From positions 51,867,009 through 51,931,008 of the forward strand of contig CM068585.1 in the NCBI GenBank assembly GCA_035048485.1: a stretch of DNA of 64,000 bases. The letters are read 5' to 3'. The notes beneath the pieces were generated by a model. The model had not been told where the DNA came from. It did no database searches and saw only the letters and a list, made by a program, of their open reading frames with translations. This document shows positions 24,015 to 37,129 of the stretch, in pieces. Numbering within the stretch: the stretch's first letter is position 1; every line of letters begins with the position of its first letter. Both the position numbers and the translations under genes were made by a program. The stretch comes from Pteria penguin. Lineage: Eukaryota; Mollusca; Bivalvia; Pterioida; Pteriidae.

Positions 24015-24880
24015 AATTCTGGTATGTGTGCACTCTGACCTTGACGATATGACCTTGGTTCAAGTTGATGACACACACTTGGGGTCATTGAGGGCTATTG
24101 TGTAAATTTCATACAATAATAATAGGAAGAAGTTATGGCCACAACAGAAATTAATGTTTTTTGTGCATTTTTGACATTGAAGATATAAACTTGGTTCTAG
24201 GTCATTACACACCCATGGGTCAAGAACAAAAATTGCGAGAAATATAATCTCCCTCAAACTTATAAGGGAGAAGCTATGCCTGAACAGGAATTCCAGTTTG
24301 GGGTTTTTTGTGCACTGTGGCCTTCAACTTGAAGAGATGACCATAGTTCAAGGTAATGACACATTTTTGTGTCATATGTAATCTCCAACTTAACAGGAAG
24401 ATGTTACAGATCGACAAGAAAGCTGGTGGGGCGTGCACGGTGACCTTGTAGATATGATCTTGGGTCACGGACAACAACTGTGTATGACCTTGGTTCAAAG
24501 TCATGACACACCCACTTCGGTCAAGGACAACAATTGCTATAACTCAACAGAAGGAAGTTATGACCCGGACAAGAAATCTTGCTGTGTGAGCACTGCGACC
24601 TTTGTAGATAATATTGGTTCGAGGACTTGCCACACCACTCGGATATGAACAACAAATATATGAAATATTATGCATATCCAACTTGGTAGTAAGAAGTTAT
24701 AGCCCAGCCAAGGATTTTTGTTAAGCGTGCATTTTAACCTTGGTCTTGAAAAAATGACCTTAGGTCAAAGTCCTGACACCCTTGGCTCATGGACAATAAT
24801 TGTGTGAAATATTCAGATTCGACAAATGGGTAAGAAGTTATGCCCCGGACAAGTGGACGTTGGTTAGACAGGGTGATTCC
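24015..24880 (+). repeat. Diverged tandem array, about 6 units of 125-155 bp
   Basis: Units recognisable by GTGCA..TGACCTTGA and TATGACCTTGGTTCAAGGT, then GACACACCC.TGGGTCA, CAACTT and GGAAGAAGTTATG.CC. They begin near 24027, 24160, 24309, 24433, 24587 and 24725. No coding potential. Confidence 0.8.
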
Positions 24881-25750
24881 TATATAATCCTCAAACTTTG
24901 TTGGGGTAGGGAGAGGATATAATCACATAAGATCAGCTTGTCAAAAATGAACGTATAAAGTTGACTGGTTAATGGTGAAGTACCTCCAAAACCATAGCTC
25001 TGATCCACGCTATTACGGAAGTATTTCCAATGTCATTTCCAGATGAAGGTTTCGTACAATAAGGATAAAGTAATAAATAAATTGATTATACATCATAATA
25101 AAGATTGGCAATAGAGTTCAGATGGCTGACAATTGTTGTTCCAATGAAAAGGGTTGGTAGATAATTGAATTGTGTCCAGATCTATCATTCTAGGTATGCA
25201 TTCTGATTCTCTTACTTTTGCAATGAAATGATAATCTAGTTTTAGAAGCAGAATACCTCACAAGAGTTTACATCTCATGAATCTCACAAGAGTTTACATC
25301 TCATGATAGTTTGATATAATCATTTATTATGAGCTGAAAATTACTATACCAATATCTATTAATGTTTTCTTTTCTCTATATATGCTCTTAAATCAAACTC
25401 AGACTTCTCAAAGGTATAAGGAAAATATTTAAAAATATCTCAGTGGAAAAATATTAACTGACCAGCAAGTGCATTAGACATTTATCATGCACTAAATGTA
25501 TATTCACATATAAGCATATCCGTTCTATAAATGACATAACAATCTCTCTTTATTTCGAATATAGATTTAATACTTTTATTTAATTCTTTTGTCATTTCCA
25601 TTACAATATATTTTGTAGAATGTTGATGAAGAGATGGGTGATGATTTGACATAAACATTGAAATGATTAAAACAAATACATGTATTATATACAGTGGGAC
25701 ACATAATAATATAAAGTTGACCAAAACACATCAAAAGCTGTTTTTCGAAA
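24881..25750. other. No gene seen; short direct duplication
   Basis: Contains a near-perfect tandem duplication of CTCACAAGAGTTTACATCTC at about 25258-25310. Otherwise featureless AT-rich DNA. Confidence 0.4.
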
Positions 25751-25752
25751 TA

Positions 25753-26832
25753 CAGATGGGTGCAGTCCTAACATAACATGCACGTTAACGCGAAAAGTGG
25801 TCACGAGGACTGCTTGAGCACACGTACTAGGACTGCTCGACAGGACGCGTGTGCGCTCCTTGCGTTAACGCGGGAGGAAATTCGCGTTAATGCGATTTAT
25901 TCCCGCGTGCGCTCGGTCCAGTCGCGCGTTCACATGCCTTCATTTGTAATTTTCTATGCAGTGGTACGGATGGAGGAAATAAAAGGGATCTAATTAAATT
26001 ACTGCAAATAAATATACGTATGTTATATGTAATATTAAAAAGACACTCCGCATTAAGGGGTTCATATGTAAAATCATAATGGAAATTACGGCGTAGACAT
26101 GCACTAAGGTATTTATAAAAAAAACTTCGTCAGTTTATAGTATAAAGAATCTAGGATAATTACATTATAATTCTATTTTATTAATTTATTTTAATTAAAT
26201 AAATTATGTATTTATTTCTTTTATTATTTTATTTTTTAATAAATTATTTATGTATTTATTCCTATTTATATATTTATTATTGGGGTTTTTTAATTATCTA
26301 TTTTTCAGAAAATATAAATACCATGATTATCATCAAATTTATTATTAATGTTATTAATTTTCTTCTTCTTCTTTTTCTTCTTCTTTTTCGTATTATTATT
26401 ATTATCATAAAATAAGAATAAATTTCATTATATTAAATGTTCGGAAATTGTATTCAGTATCTTTAAAATTCATCCCTTAACTCATAAACGTTTTATCTAA
26501 TTCTAAATATTTACCTACATGCACGCAGTAATATGTTCTTATATTCAAATATAAAATGTATAACTCGAATCTCCTTCAAATCCTTCTCTATGTACATGCT
26601 AATGTAAGTGTTAAGTTGTAAGCAAGCGAACGTGGCTGTCAAGCACTTTCACGCGGCAATCAAGCGCGTGAACGCAGCAGTCAAGCACGTTAACGCGGTC
26701 TCTAAATTAAGTTCACGAGAAACTCTGCGTTAACGCAGACGCGTGTGCTCAGCAGTCCTGAGCGCACGAGGAAAGCAAACTTCACGTTAACGCGACGTTA
26801 ACACAATGTTATGTTAGGACTGCACCCCACTG
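25753..26832 (+). mobile_element. GTTAAC-rich MITE family C, complete copy C1
   Basis: 1080 bp with ends CAGATGGGTGCAGTCCTAAC and, on the reverse strand, CAGTGGGGTGCAGTCCTAAC, flanked by TA on both sides (25751-25752, 26833-26834). Subterminal regions are crowded with GTTAACGCG and TTCACGCGG motifs. The centre is AT-rich with a TTC/ATT microsatellite. No transposase. A TA target suggests the Tc1/mariner-type supergroup, but that is inference. Confidence 0.9.
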
Positions 26833-26834
26833 TA

Positions 26835-27552
26835 GTTATATATGTATTCAATATTTAAGGTATTAGTCGGTTTACAAAGTTATACAATAATCTAGAATCG
26901 TGAAAATAGCATTTATGAGATGATTCATCGATGGAAGTCATCCCATAGTTTATAAGATCTTTCCCGTGGGCCTTGTGGGGTTATTCACCCCAATGGCATC
27001 AACAGCGAATGTTTTTCCTTTTTTCCAGAACGCTTGTCAAAAGTGCTTGACATGACCTATGCTAGTATTAAACAAGTTTCATGTTTCGACCTTTTAGTGT
27101 TAAACAGTTTCACACATAAATGAACAAAATACATGTAAATATGTGTTCCATTACATTCTAATTCGTGTCCCAACAGTCCTAACACTTAAGTGTCCAAAAC
27201 ATTTTAATGTCTCAATCGCAGAAGTTTGTCCTCACCCTGTAAAGAACAGTAGCCCAAAACTTAATTGGGATTTAATTGATTAATACCATTGTCACTTTTA
27301 TATAAAGTTTGCTGTTTTTCGAAAAAATTAGAATGACCTTTTTTGTGCTCTCTTCCACTAAATTTCCACCATACATAAAAAGCATCAGAGCCTTAGGAAA
27401 AATTAAAATCATACTAATTTGGAGATTTAGTGTCACTTTTGAAGAATTATCCTCTTCTTAACATTGGAAACCTCCTTGTTTGTTAATATTTATGCCTTTT
27501 ATGCACACTTTCTTCATCAACATCATTCTTATCTAAATCCTTTCCCTTGCTT
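26835..27552. other. Downstream flank of receptor copy 2
   Basis: Lies 3' of the minus-strand receptor gene. The minus strand has an ATTAAA (27271-27276) that might serve for polyadenylation, but no strong AATAAA close to the stop was seen. Confidence 0.3.
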
Positions 27553-30500
27553 CTATACAGAAATAGCATTTTCACTGTTTTCAATTGCCATATTTTCAAT
27601 TGCTTCACCCGCAGTACTTTCTTTGCCCTCTAAATGTTCTTCTCTACAACCATGTTTAATGATATTCCTATCTATATCATGTCGTTCCAGCAAATGTAAA
27701 TCACCGACTTCACAGTACGCATTATCTTCCTCTCCACTGACTGCTGCCACTACCATACCCTTTTCCAATTTTCCTTTTATGTCGAGGTTCTTAGCATATC
27801 TATTATGCAAGTGCAAAGCAAACTAAAAAAGTATCAAGCTATGCATAGCACTATCTATACACGAAACAATAAAATATCTGGTATGTGGTATTCCCATACA
27901 CAAATGAAACATAATTATAAATACATTAAGTTTTGAATTGTATAATTATTGAAGTTTGAACAATATAATAATTACACAACTGCCACATCGTTTTGTTATT
28001 GTTATATTACATCTAAATCATTACTAACCTTTTGGCACACCTATTATAGATGATTATGTATATCGAGATGAAGATGTTTGTTAGTGCTGCAATTCCTACA
28101 AGGAGACAAATAAAGAGACCCCATGCAATAAACAACAACATACCAACGACAGATAGCAAAAGTATGAAATTATCTTGATTTAAGAGAAACCACGATTGAC
28201 TAAGAGATATATATTATTGACGTCAGTGTTATTCGAGTTTTATCTTACCGCATATTGCACAAAAACTGATCAACTTTTCTTGGTCGGCTAATTGCGGTGG
28301 AGAATTTGTTGAATAGACTGAAATAATAACGTATGTTCATTATAACAGCTTAATGCTTATTGCGAAGGATAGTATAAATATAACAAATATATGAAATATA
28401 TTCGTATAAAATTTTGCACAAAAGATTAATGTTTGTAATATATTTACATATTCCATAATTTCGACGACGGTTTTTATGATATAAATCCAGCCAAAACGTT
28501 TTCTTAAAGAAGACACGAACGGCAGGAGAGAAAAATTGATAGTGAGAAAATTTTGAATTTCAAAGATACAGAAATTCAGAAGAATTTTTTTTTTAGTTTT
28601 ATCATTAGTACACTCATTTGGTTTTCCGTTGCATGTTTTGAATCGTTACATGATAATTTGTATTTGAGATGCAAGTAATACATAATACAGTGTTTGATCG
28701 ATATGAACGAATTCCTGTTTTCCACAATAATACAAAATAACTCCTGTATATAAATTTAAAAAACCTTTATGTGAGACGGTTGTGATGTGGATGAAGACTG
28801 AGCTGTTGTTTGTTGTGTCAGAAGCTATGCTATACTGCTTCAGGGAGCTTTTTGTATGGACGTCACCTTGCACAATATGTTTACTGCTCTCATAAATATC
28901 CTCTGTAGTGTCTGTTGTTCTGTTACACATACATCAGTTGTATAGGTATCAAATGTTCAAGTATAAATAAAAATATCGTAATTAAAGTATAACAAAACGA
29001 AATAATCATGGTACATCTGATAGAGTTTTGCTTTATTAACATATAATTTTATATTTTACAAAAGTTTTGTGATTATTTTATGTATAGTTTTCAAAAGCTG
29101 TTAAACCTGATGCCAAAGTTATGTAGTACTATTTACATTGAACACACTGTAAATTTTATCATTTACATCTTTGTGTTAAAATACAATGCTATCAATGTTT
29201 TTAATGAATCTAAACTTTGCATGTTGTTTTGGCCATTTTAACATTTACAGACAATATGAGACTATGTGTATAATATACTAACTTTATTTCCCATCTTGAA
29301 CTGTTTAAACATGAAGGATCTGAAATCATAGATTAATCGATGATACCGGAATGCTTTCAGTATGAATCATTGCCATGGTTGTATCAACTTAATGCATTTA
29401 ATTTGAAAAAAGACATTCACGTTGTTATTGCAGTTAGCACGTCTACATTATAACCATCATGACCGTTGAAAGTAAGCGACATGTGTTTATCGAACTTTAG
29501 AGGGAATACATACGTTTAATATGTTTGCAATTTGGACTTGGTTTTCAACTTGGATTTACTTGATTATTAATGTTTCCATAATTATAAAAAACAAAAAAAA
29601 ATTAATTAATTAAATTGGGTCGATAAGTTATCCTTTGGATAGCAGGGGTTTGTTATGTAATCTTTAAGACAAAGCACTAAACTATCCCAAAATCACTAAA
29701 TGGAATGTTGGCAAGCAATCCCTGTTGCATACTTCGGTAAAAGCCTTGCTAATGTCCAAAAGACAACTTCTCGTACTTCCTTTCAATACTTTTGCAAATG
29801 GCCAAAATGATTGGAAATTTATGGAAAGTGAATGTAAGATGAGTCGCCTGGTGTGAATTTCATGTGCTGTGGAGTATTTTATATTGTGTTTGTGCTTATA
29901 CTCTCTTTAAAGAAAGGATTTGCTCATAATGCAAAGCAAGGATATAGGCAACAATTTTCATCTTTTTGGAAGTCTTTAAAACTGATATTAATCTGACTAC
30001 TTTCCATAGAAAGAGAAAGGTGTGCCGAGAAGAGGTATGTATATATTAGACTTCAAGAATAGGGCAAGACAAATCAGTGCAGAAACATCGATGGTGGATT
30101 CCTACTCTAAGTACTCTATGTCATCAGTTGTGATTGAGTTATCCTTAAAAATTATGAATTTCACAGCTTGAGAAATGTTTGATTGATAAGTGAGTGTTTT
30201 TATAAGTCAGCTGCATGTAGGTCCCCCGATTTTTAGTTCTAATCTGCGTTTACAGTATGTTATTGGACTACTTATTTGACTACTTAACTTTGGGTATTTA
30301 TATATGCAGACATTTTGTTCACGTCCATTTCATACGATTTCAGTTAAACATCATTTTATACCGCGAATAAGATTATGTGTATATTTATGTACTTCCTCGA
30401 CAAGACAAAAATGTTGCAGTTGTTTTGCGACGGGCATGAAACAAGGGGACGCTTATTCCTCCCGGGCACCTGCTCTCACCTCGATTTTATTGGAATTGGC

Positions 30501-32515
30501 ATTTGTCTAAATATGACACTATACATGATATTGTATTTAATATTAAGGACTACGAAATATACTTAACCCTTCGGTACTTCTTCGTTGTTTACTTGCAATA
30601 TGCAATAAACTTACCACCTCATCTAACTGCCCTATCATTTCTAAATTAAGGACTATTGGCATCAATACAATAACTATTTAACAATGTTTCTTTTAAGACA
30701 GGGCACATCAAAATGTGTAATTTACATAGTACATATTTGTGTAATACAATAAATATACAGGCCCGAATGTGCGGTGCCCCTTCCCGCTATTTCTACGCCG
30801 ATCATAGACCGTGTTTCATCACGTTACGAAACGAAACGAAATCAATAATGAAACGTTTCGTCCCCGTTGTACACTTGCAAATGAAAAATAAACATCCCCC
30901 AACTTTGTGAGACGTACATTTGTATAGTTTATTGGTGACGTATCCTTCTAATGGACATCCGTCAGGTTGAAGGCATTTCTGTTCAATAATATTCTGTACA
31001 ATTGTTATATCAAAAATTGGACAAACTGAAAGTATAAGAAAAAAGAATGTTTCGAATTCAACATATCGCAAGAATAATGGGAAGACAAAGTTGGAATAAG
31101 GTACTATGGGTGAATAAGCTTTCCGGACCGACTGTTTATATTTGCCTTGAACCTAAATAATGCCTAGATGCAGAACACTTATTTACATACCAAACTTTGA
31201 TTTCTTTTATCCTTTGGGAAATATGCAATTATTTTGCAACTGTCATAGAAATTGAACTATTATGAGATTGGTGCACTCTCGACAACCGTCACCATATACG
31301 TGAAATTACCGTGGAGATGCGTAAAACAATAATCAATCAATTAATCAATCACTCTCGACGATTCAAGAATAATAGTCATTATTGCGTTCCTTAAAGACTT
31401 TACTGCTTTAGCCAGAATTATCTGATAGAAAATTCCGTTTAAACGCTTCACATTTTCGACAAGGGTGATAATATTGTACATACCAAAGAACCCGCTCACG
31501 TGTGACTAACCGAACTAATATAGATGTAATAAAGTGGAATATAATATTCCGGCTTATAATTTAGACGTCACACTAGGTGATCGATAGGAGAAAGCCTCTG
31601 CTGTTTGATTACGTATACTCGATAATGAAGACTTCACGAAATTTTAAATAAAAGTATATTTGCGCAATATTCAAGCTCTTTTTTGGTGAAATGTTGCGCA
31701 GTTTCATGTTGCAAAGGTAATAAAAGTGATTAAAACGTCGACTGAAATGTTATATATATTTCTCATAGCAAAACATGACATGAGCCTTCGAATGTAGGAA
31801 ATGCTTTTAACTAGCATTCAATGCAAGACGATGTAAATTCCAATTAACCCCGAATTTGAGCAAAATATTGTAAAACAAAAACAAAAAACAAATCGCTGAA
31901 CTAAAATGTTTAAGCACTATACATTTCTTTCAGCAATTTATTGTAGCTTTCTAGACATATCCTATAAGATCTAAACGATGCTATATGTTTGAATATCAAA
32001 ACAGGGGCAATAAGGAAAATATATAATGCAAGAAAACGACACCTAGTTAATTATGGAACCCTGGAAGAATCAGAGAAAGGAATTTAAGGCAATGAAGAGT
32101 TAAGCATCCTTGCAGAATTTGACACCAGAATTCATAGTTTTATTTCACTAAAAATATTTTGAAACTTTTACATTTAAATGTTATGGATGTAAGTTTCTTA
32201 AGGTACTACAATATATCCCTTCAACATACCATATACATTTTAGACGATATTATCAATAAATTAAACGTGTAATAAAATATACTTACATCCCTTTTCCATG
32301 AACATAGGCGAAGCACAAAACTCCACTTCGCTGCCATGTACTGAAATTCCACAATGATATGACAAAGATCCGCATGAAAACACAATTTCCCGTTTCTTCC
32401 AGGAAAATTCATCCTCTGGACATAATAATGTATGAAGACTTTGTCCAAGCAAAACTGCACTGACGGTTATAACACAAAAATATCGGGTAAAATCAATGGG
32501 AAAAATAATTGTCAT
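27553..32515 (-). CDS. Receptor-family copy 2: single-pass membrane protein, eight-Cys ectodomain
   Basis: Seven exons: 32515-32287, 31025-30918, 29319-29283, 28919-28765, 28317-28249, 28095-28029 and 27799-27553. All have GT/AG introns and compatible phases (1,1,2,1,1,2), totalling 912 nt or 303 residues. Exon 1 has a signal peptide and CPEDEFSW...SYHC...VEFC, exon 2 FCPIFDI...DGCP...TNKLYK, exon 3 YPSCLNSS. Two Ser/Thr-rich stalk exons follow, with N-glycosylation sites such as NNSS. A 67-nt TM exon (IAALTNIFISIYIIIY) and an 82-codon acidic tail with NAYCEV come last. Eight ectodomain cysteines match copies 1, 3 and 4. The donors of exons 3, 4 and 6 are weak (GTTAGT, GTTTTT, GTTAGT). The tail acceptor at 27800 was chosen because it keeps phase. 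I recall this cysteine pattern from uncharacterised bivalve proteins; function and ligand are unknown. Confidence 0.75.
30304..30510 (+). repeat. Dispersed Penelope-type 3' module (plus) in intron 2 of copy 2
   Basis: Contains GGGGACGCTTATTCCTCCCG followed by GGCACCTGCTCTCACCTCG, the same module seen on the minus strand at 12.0, 17.8, 19.5, 43.1 and 48.9 kb. It is antisense to the host gene. The open frame across it is not a gene. Confidence 0.6.
31270..31352 (+). mobile_element. SINE 3' tail fragment
   Basis: GTCACCATATACGTGAAATT followed by ACCGTGGAGATGCGTAAAAC and (AATC)n is the 3' end of the type 1 SINE, without head or body. It lies in intron 1 of receptor copy 2. Confidence 0.7.
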
Positions 32516-33005
32516 AATGTAACGCGTTTGATTCGTTATCTACCAAATGTAATAACTTCTTATATTTCTACATATGACCTGTAAAATAATGCTTCACTTC
32601 CTCCTCTATTGCGGATATCGTTGCTATATACATATATTTAAAGTTATATCGTCACTGACACGAAGGCTAGGGATAGGAAGTACAACATCACGTTCAATCT
32701 GCAAAAGTTTAATTGCACATTAACTCTTTGTTCAGGGAAACTATTGTTTTATTAACTATTATATTACAATGCTGCATTTACCGTTGATTGGTGAGGAGGA
32801 AGTTCTGCACCTGCCACTCGCTTTCAATATTCCCATTTTAGAGCGCAAAGATTCAGCAGGTTATTTACTTTTATACGAATTCGAATCTCAATTTCCCAAA
32901 CACATAATGCATGAACACTACGCAGAGTCATCTTCACGTATTCTGTATTCAATGTTTGGTGCAAAAAGTGGCGCCTACTTATCTTCATTGCGCCATCCAA
33001 CAGAT
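32090..33005 (-). repeat. Left arm of long inverted duplication (promoter + exon 1 of copy 2)
   Basis: The reverse complement is highly similar to 37130-38050 over promoter, TATA box, 5' UTR, exon 1 and the start of intron 1. Exon 1 translations differ at only two of 76 residues (Ala/Val and Leu/Phe in the signal peptide). Similarity is weaker upstream of the TATA box and stops near 32090 on the intron side. Confidence 0.9.
32868..32875 (-). promoter_or_regulatory. TATA box of receptor copy 2
   Basis: TATAAAAG on the minus strand within the conserved string TTCGTATAAAAGTA, 353 bp upstream of the ATG. The same string lies at the same distance before copy 3, so it is conserved between the arms. 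Confidence 0.6.
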
Positions 33006-33472
33006 GTGAAAGCTTAATAATTAAATACCTATTCCAAAAAAAAAAATATCGGATTCCATATTTACAATTGACAGTGTATTAGGTTTGTTCATTTTTTGTC
33101 GCAAGGGGCTATAGGTAATGCTTTCCTGGATTAGTTTTTTTTAAGATATGTGGAGTGCCGGTATAAATAAAGACACACCATAACTTATCTCTACACTATT
33201 AGTTCTATATCTATTGTTTTATATATGCCAATATCCTTTCTAATCATTCTATTACAGTATGATGTATATCATTATAAACGCATTGTGAAAGAGCGATAAC
33301 TCCGATTTCGTTCGTGGTTACATTAAATATATCAATCTAACTTTTCCTTGTTGGATATTAAAGCTGGTTTTATACATGCATGTTGTATTCGGTGACCAAA
33401 TTCCCTTTATCATCACCAATGGACATAAATCGTGCACCTTTCGTTGAGGTGAGTAGTAAAATCGATTTTTTT

Positions 33473-33740
33473 GTTTGATTATTGTTTTACGTCACTCCAC
33501 GATTATTTCACGTATATGGTGACGGCATCTGCCTGATGCATTGCATACAAATTTAGACCTTTGCAACGGACCCACCCGAAGCAGTGAGGGATCTTTTACG
33601 TGCCACGCCTACCGTAACACGGGACCTCGGTTTTTACTGTCTCATCCGAAAGACAGAACACCGGTGTGCCCCGGGCGGCAGTCGAACCTGCGACCTCTCG
33701 ATCACGAGCCGAGCACCTTATCCACTAGGCCACACCGGCT
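33473..33740 (-). mobile_element. tRNA-derived SINE (type 1), well preserved
   Basis: The minus strand begins AAGCCGGTGTGGCCTAGTGG with box A TGGCCTAGTGG and box B GGTTCGACTGCC. The body contains GAGACAGTAAAAACCGAGG and CACGTAAAAGATCCCTCACTG. The tail is CAGATGCCGTCACCATATAC...GTGACGTAAAACAATAATCA. This is the best reference copy in the window. It lies between the divergent receptor promoters. Confidence 0.85.
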
Positions 33741-34049
33741 TAGTAAAATCGATCCCATATCGGATAAACCTCTTCAATTATAGGTAACTTTCACTTCAAT
33801 TTACCAAGAGCGAACTGAAATAAATGTAAAGTTAAAACTTTAACGTTTAATACATTAACGTAAAAATGTTCTTCTAACATTAATAATTTTTTTACGCTAA
33901 ATTGATGGGAAAAAATAACGTTAGAATTTTTATTTTAGTTTTAGAAATTAGTTTCATGTACTGAAAGGTCTGAAATTTTGTTCAGAAATGTTTTTTTCGC
34001 ATAGAAGGTTTCTCGCAAATATCAATATGAATATATCGTGTTCGCTTGA

Positions 34050-36400
34050 ATGGACCAGTTTTCTGTTTAACACTTAAAGTGTAATTACTTTGACGATGAA
34101 TTATCTCAGCTTTTCGATTTATAGTATGGTTATTATTATGGCTTTAACTACATATTGTAAACGTTGGTGTAAAAAAGAACAGGTAAAGGTTCATGCTCTT
34201 AATGATTGGAAATTCGAGATTTTAAGAATTGTCGATATCCGTATTAAGAACTTTACGGAAAATCCGCATTTTTTTCAACAGCTTAATACATTGACGACAA
34301 ATTCTATTAAAAAGAAGATAGCTGACTTACATGCTAAATATGTCTTTGTTCCCGCTGATAAAGCAGGTAATAACATAATAGTTGTTTGAAAACTATATTA
34401 TATTGAAGTACTTAAAAACGAATTAAACTCCACTCATACATATGTGGAAAGCCCTACCTCAAAAGAGAGCACCTTGCACGATCTCCTCGTGACCATGTCC
34501 GATTTCAAAATTAAAACTGATAAATCTGATCTACCAACCATGTATTGGCTCCCAAAACTACATAAAAGTCTATATAAATCACGTTTCATATCTAATTCTA
34601 GCCACTGCTCTACTACGGTACTATCGAAACATATTACGTCTGCTCTGACTGCTATAAAAGATCATATAATCAAATATTGTGATGTCGCATTTCATAATAG
34701 TAACATCAATTACATTTGGTCAATTAAAAATTCTCATGAAGTTATAGACAAACTTCTTTCGCTAAATTTCAAAGCGACTCAAATTTCTACATTTCATTTT
34801 TCTACACTTTATACATCTCTGCCTCATGATTTGATTAAAAGTAAGTCGCTGTCTCTTATACAATGGTGTTTACACAGAGAATCTAAAACGTACATATGTA
34901 CTTCCAATAACTCTGGATTCTTTTCCAACAAACAATATACTTCATATAAATACTGGACTTGCAAGGAATTATGTAAAGCACTAGATTTCCTCATGAATAA
35001 TATTTTTGTGCAATTTGATGGCAAGATATATCAACAAATAGTTGGGATTCCTATGGGTACTAACTGCGCGCCTCTGATAGCAGATTTATTTCTTTATTGT
35101 TATGAGAGGGATTTTATGGTTTCTATTCAAAAATCAAAACATTTTAACCTCATTGACAAATTTAATATTACTTGCAGATATCTGGATGACATTTTGGTTA
35201 TCGACAACCCTGAATTCGAACAATTTATATCAGAAATATATCCACCACAGCTCACATTGAATAAAGCTAATACTTGAGATAAATCTACACCTTTCTTAGA
35301 TTTAAACATCAAAATTATAAACAACCTAATATATACTAAAATTTATGATAAACGTGAGGATTTTGGATTTCCTATTGTAAATTTCCCTTACTTGGATGGC
35401 GATGTCCCTCGACTCCCATCATATGGTATCTATATATCTCAATTAGTTCGATTGGTCAGAGGCTGCACCGATGTTTTGGACTTTCATAAACGAAATTTAC
35501 AAATTACTACTAAACATTTAACTCATGGTTACAGATATCACAAGCTAAGAAAAACATTCGGCAAATTCTTTAGATCTTATTCAGAACTTCTGTCTAAATT
35601 TGGAAATATTTCTTTTCAACAGTATGTATCCAATGGAATTTCCCATCCTAATTTTTACGGTGATCTCGTATATAAACTAAGGAAAGTAAAAGGCTCCGAT
35701 AACGTTATTTTATCATGTCATAAAATAGTCAAATGTCTCCTAAATAGACAATATGATATTGAGATCATCAAAAAGGCTATAGGTCTTGTATTTGGCCCCT
35801 CTAGAGCCTTATGCAGACTTTTACTTGAATGTTGCACGCTGACTAACAGGGCGGTGGGGACTATATGACGGGCCTTGTCCAAACCTCTTTCAGAGGAGAC
35901 ATGGTCCTGAACCTCGTCCCCTCTGACTGTTAGTCGGGACTCCTACAGATCTAGGGTCTTAGCTCGCTTTCAGACTGGCAGAGCACGGTTTATCATGTTG
36001 ATGTCGCATATATTTTTATACCATTATGTTTTTTACAATACCTTACGTGTTTATATTTTTTATGACCTCTCAATATGCGATACCTGTTGACCCTTGTTCT
36101 TTACATGGAGGATTATTTATAAATTTTTAAACGTACGTCTTTTGATTGTTCTGCTGTTACGGTGAGTGGGAAGGTGGGCCCGTAAACCGGTTAACCACAC
36201 CATTTGTTTGGCTTTTGTCAAATTAAATGACCGTCCTAAGTCGGTATCGTAATTGCACTACAATCAAATATTTTTGTAATGTGTTAAATGTTCTATTATA
36301 TTATTTATATTCATGTATTGTATAGCTCCATGGTGACTTCTGCCACATAACTGAGCCGGTAACTCCTCTTTTTTCTTTTGTATTCGGTGACCAGGCATTC
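34050..36400 (+). mobile_element. Penelope-like retroelement family A, longest copy (A1)
   Basis: Contains the RT-type reading frame 34090-35868 (listed separately) and a 3' UTR to about 36400 ending CCACATAACTGAGCCGGTAAC. The 3' UTR also appears at 22552-23290 and 47190-47625. The element separates the divergent promoters of copies 2 and 3. The true 5' end and any target duplication could not be fixed. Confidence 0.85.
34090..35868 (+). pseudogene. Penelope-like reverse transcriptase, one frame broken by two TGA codons
   Basis: A single reading frame (all pieces share phase) is interrupted at 34387-34389 and 35275-35277, both TGA, with no frameshift. Visible landmarks: LHAKYVFVPADKAGNN (N-terminal conserved region), YWLPKLHKS, STLYTSLPHDLI (catalytic Asp position replaced within the FSTLYT motif), GIPMGTNCAPLIADLFLY (motif B), CRYLDDILVI (catalytic YLDD), TPFLDLNI, YDKREDFGFPIVN and SYGIYISQLVR. 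No integrase, RNase H or GIY-YIG domain is seen in the frame. The nearly identical C-terminal piece at 46.7 kb suggests recent activity. Known members use target-primed reverse transcription; assignment to a named Penelope clade needs a tree. Confidence 0.85.
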
Positions 36401-36884
36401 TAACTATCTATCGAAATAGCTATTGGGAGTAATTGTGTACCTTAACTTATCAAATCATTCCTTTAGTTATGGAACGAAAGAACCATAAATCTAACATAGT
36501 TGTATTACAAATTATAAAATACGAAACTAATTGGTGTCATATTAATTACAAAAGTTGCAATCGACTAAAAGTGTGATAAATAATGTCATTAAAGACATCA
36601 CATAAAATTCAATTGTCAGTTGTGGCAACGACTGAGGACGGTCAATTCAAATACCAATGGTATCTCACTTGGGGTCAATGACAGACTCTGATGATCCAGC
36701 ATATGATTACATGTATGCGTAGGGTATACACCTAGGGAAATATCTCCACTAACATCATCAACGAAATTGGAGTTATCACTCTTTTAGCAATGCGTTTATA
36801 ATAAAAACACATCACGCTGAAATCAGTGATTAGACTGAAACAGTAGTACACATAAAATTAAAGACATAAAACTAATGCTGTAAA

Positions 36885-36962
36885 AATGATGGATACATTT
36901 AAACTATAAGTCGGAAAATCATGAAAGCAGAGGACATACACAAAGTTGTGTTATGTCTTTAT
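36885..36962 (-). mobile_element. Penelope-like family B 3'-end fragment
   Basis: ATGATGGATACATTTAAACT and AAAATCATGAAAGCAGAGG match the 3' termini of B1-B3 in antisense orientation. Only about 80 bases remain. Confidence 0.5.
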
Positions 36963-37129
36963 ATACACCGGTAATCTAAATGCCGTTAAAATATTATCCA
37001 GGGAAACATTAGCTATAGCGCCATTACGACAAAAATGAATAAACCTAATGCTCTGTCAATTGTAAATATTGAGAACGACATTTTACTATAAAGCATTGAA
37101 GTACTAAGCATTTTATATTTGCTGATAAT

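Noticed and set aside
27464..27826. 120-codon plus-strand frame
   Set aside because: Antisense shadow of the cytoplasmic tail exon of receptor copy 2, whose phase and splice context are supported.
30304..30566. Plus-strand frames similar to a frame at 19473-19673
   Set aside because: The similarity is real but comes from a dispersed retroelement 3' module, not a protein family.
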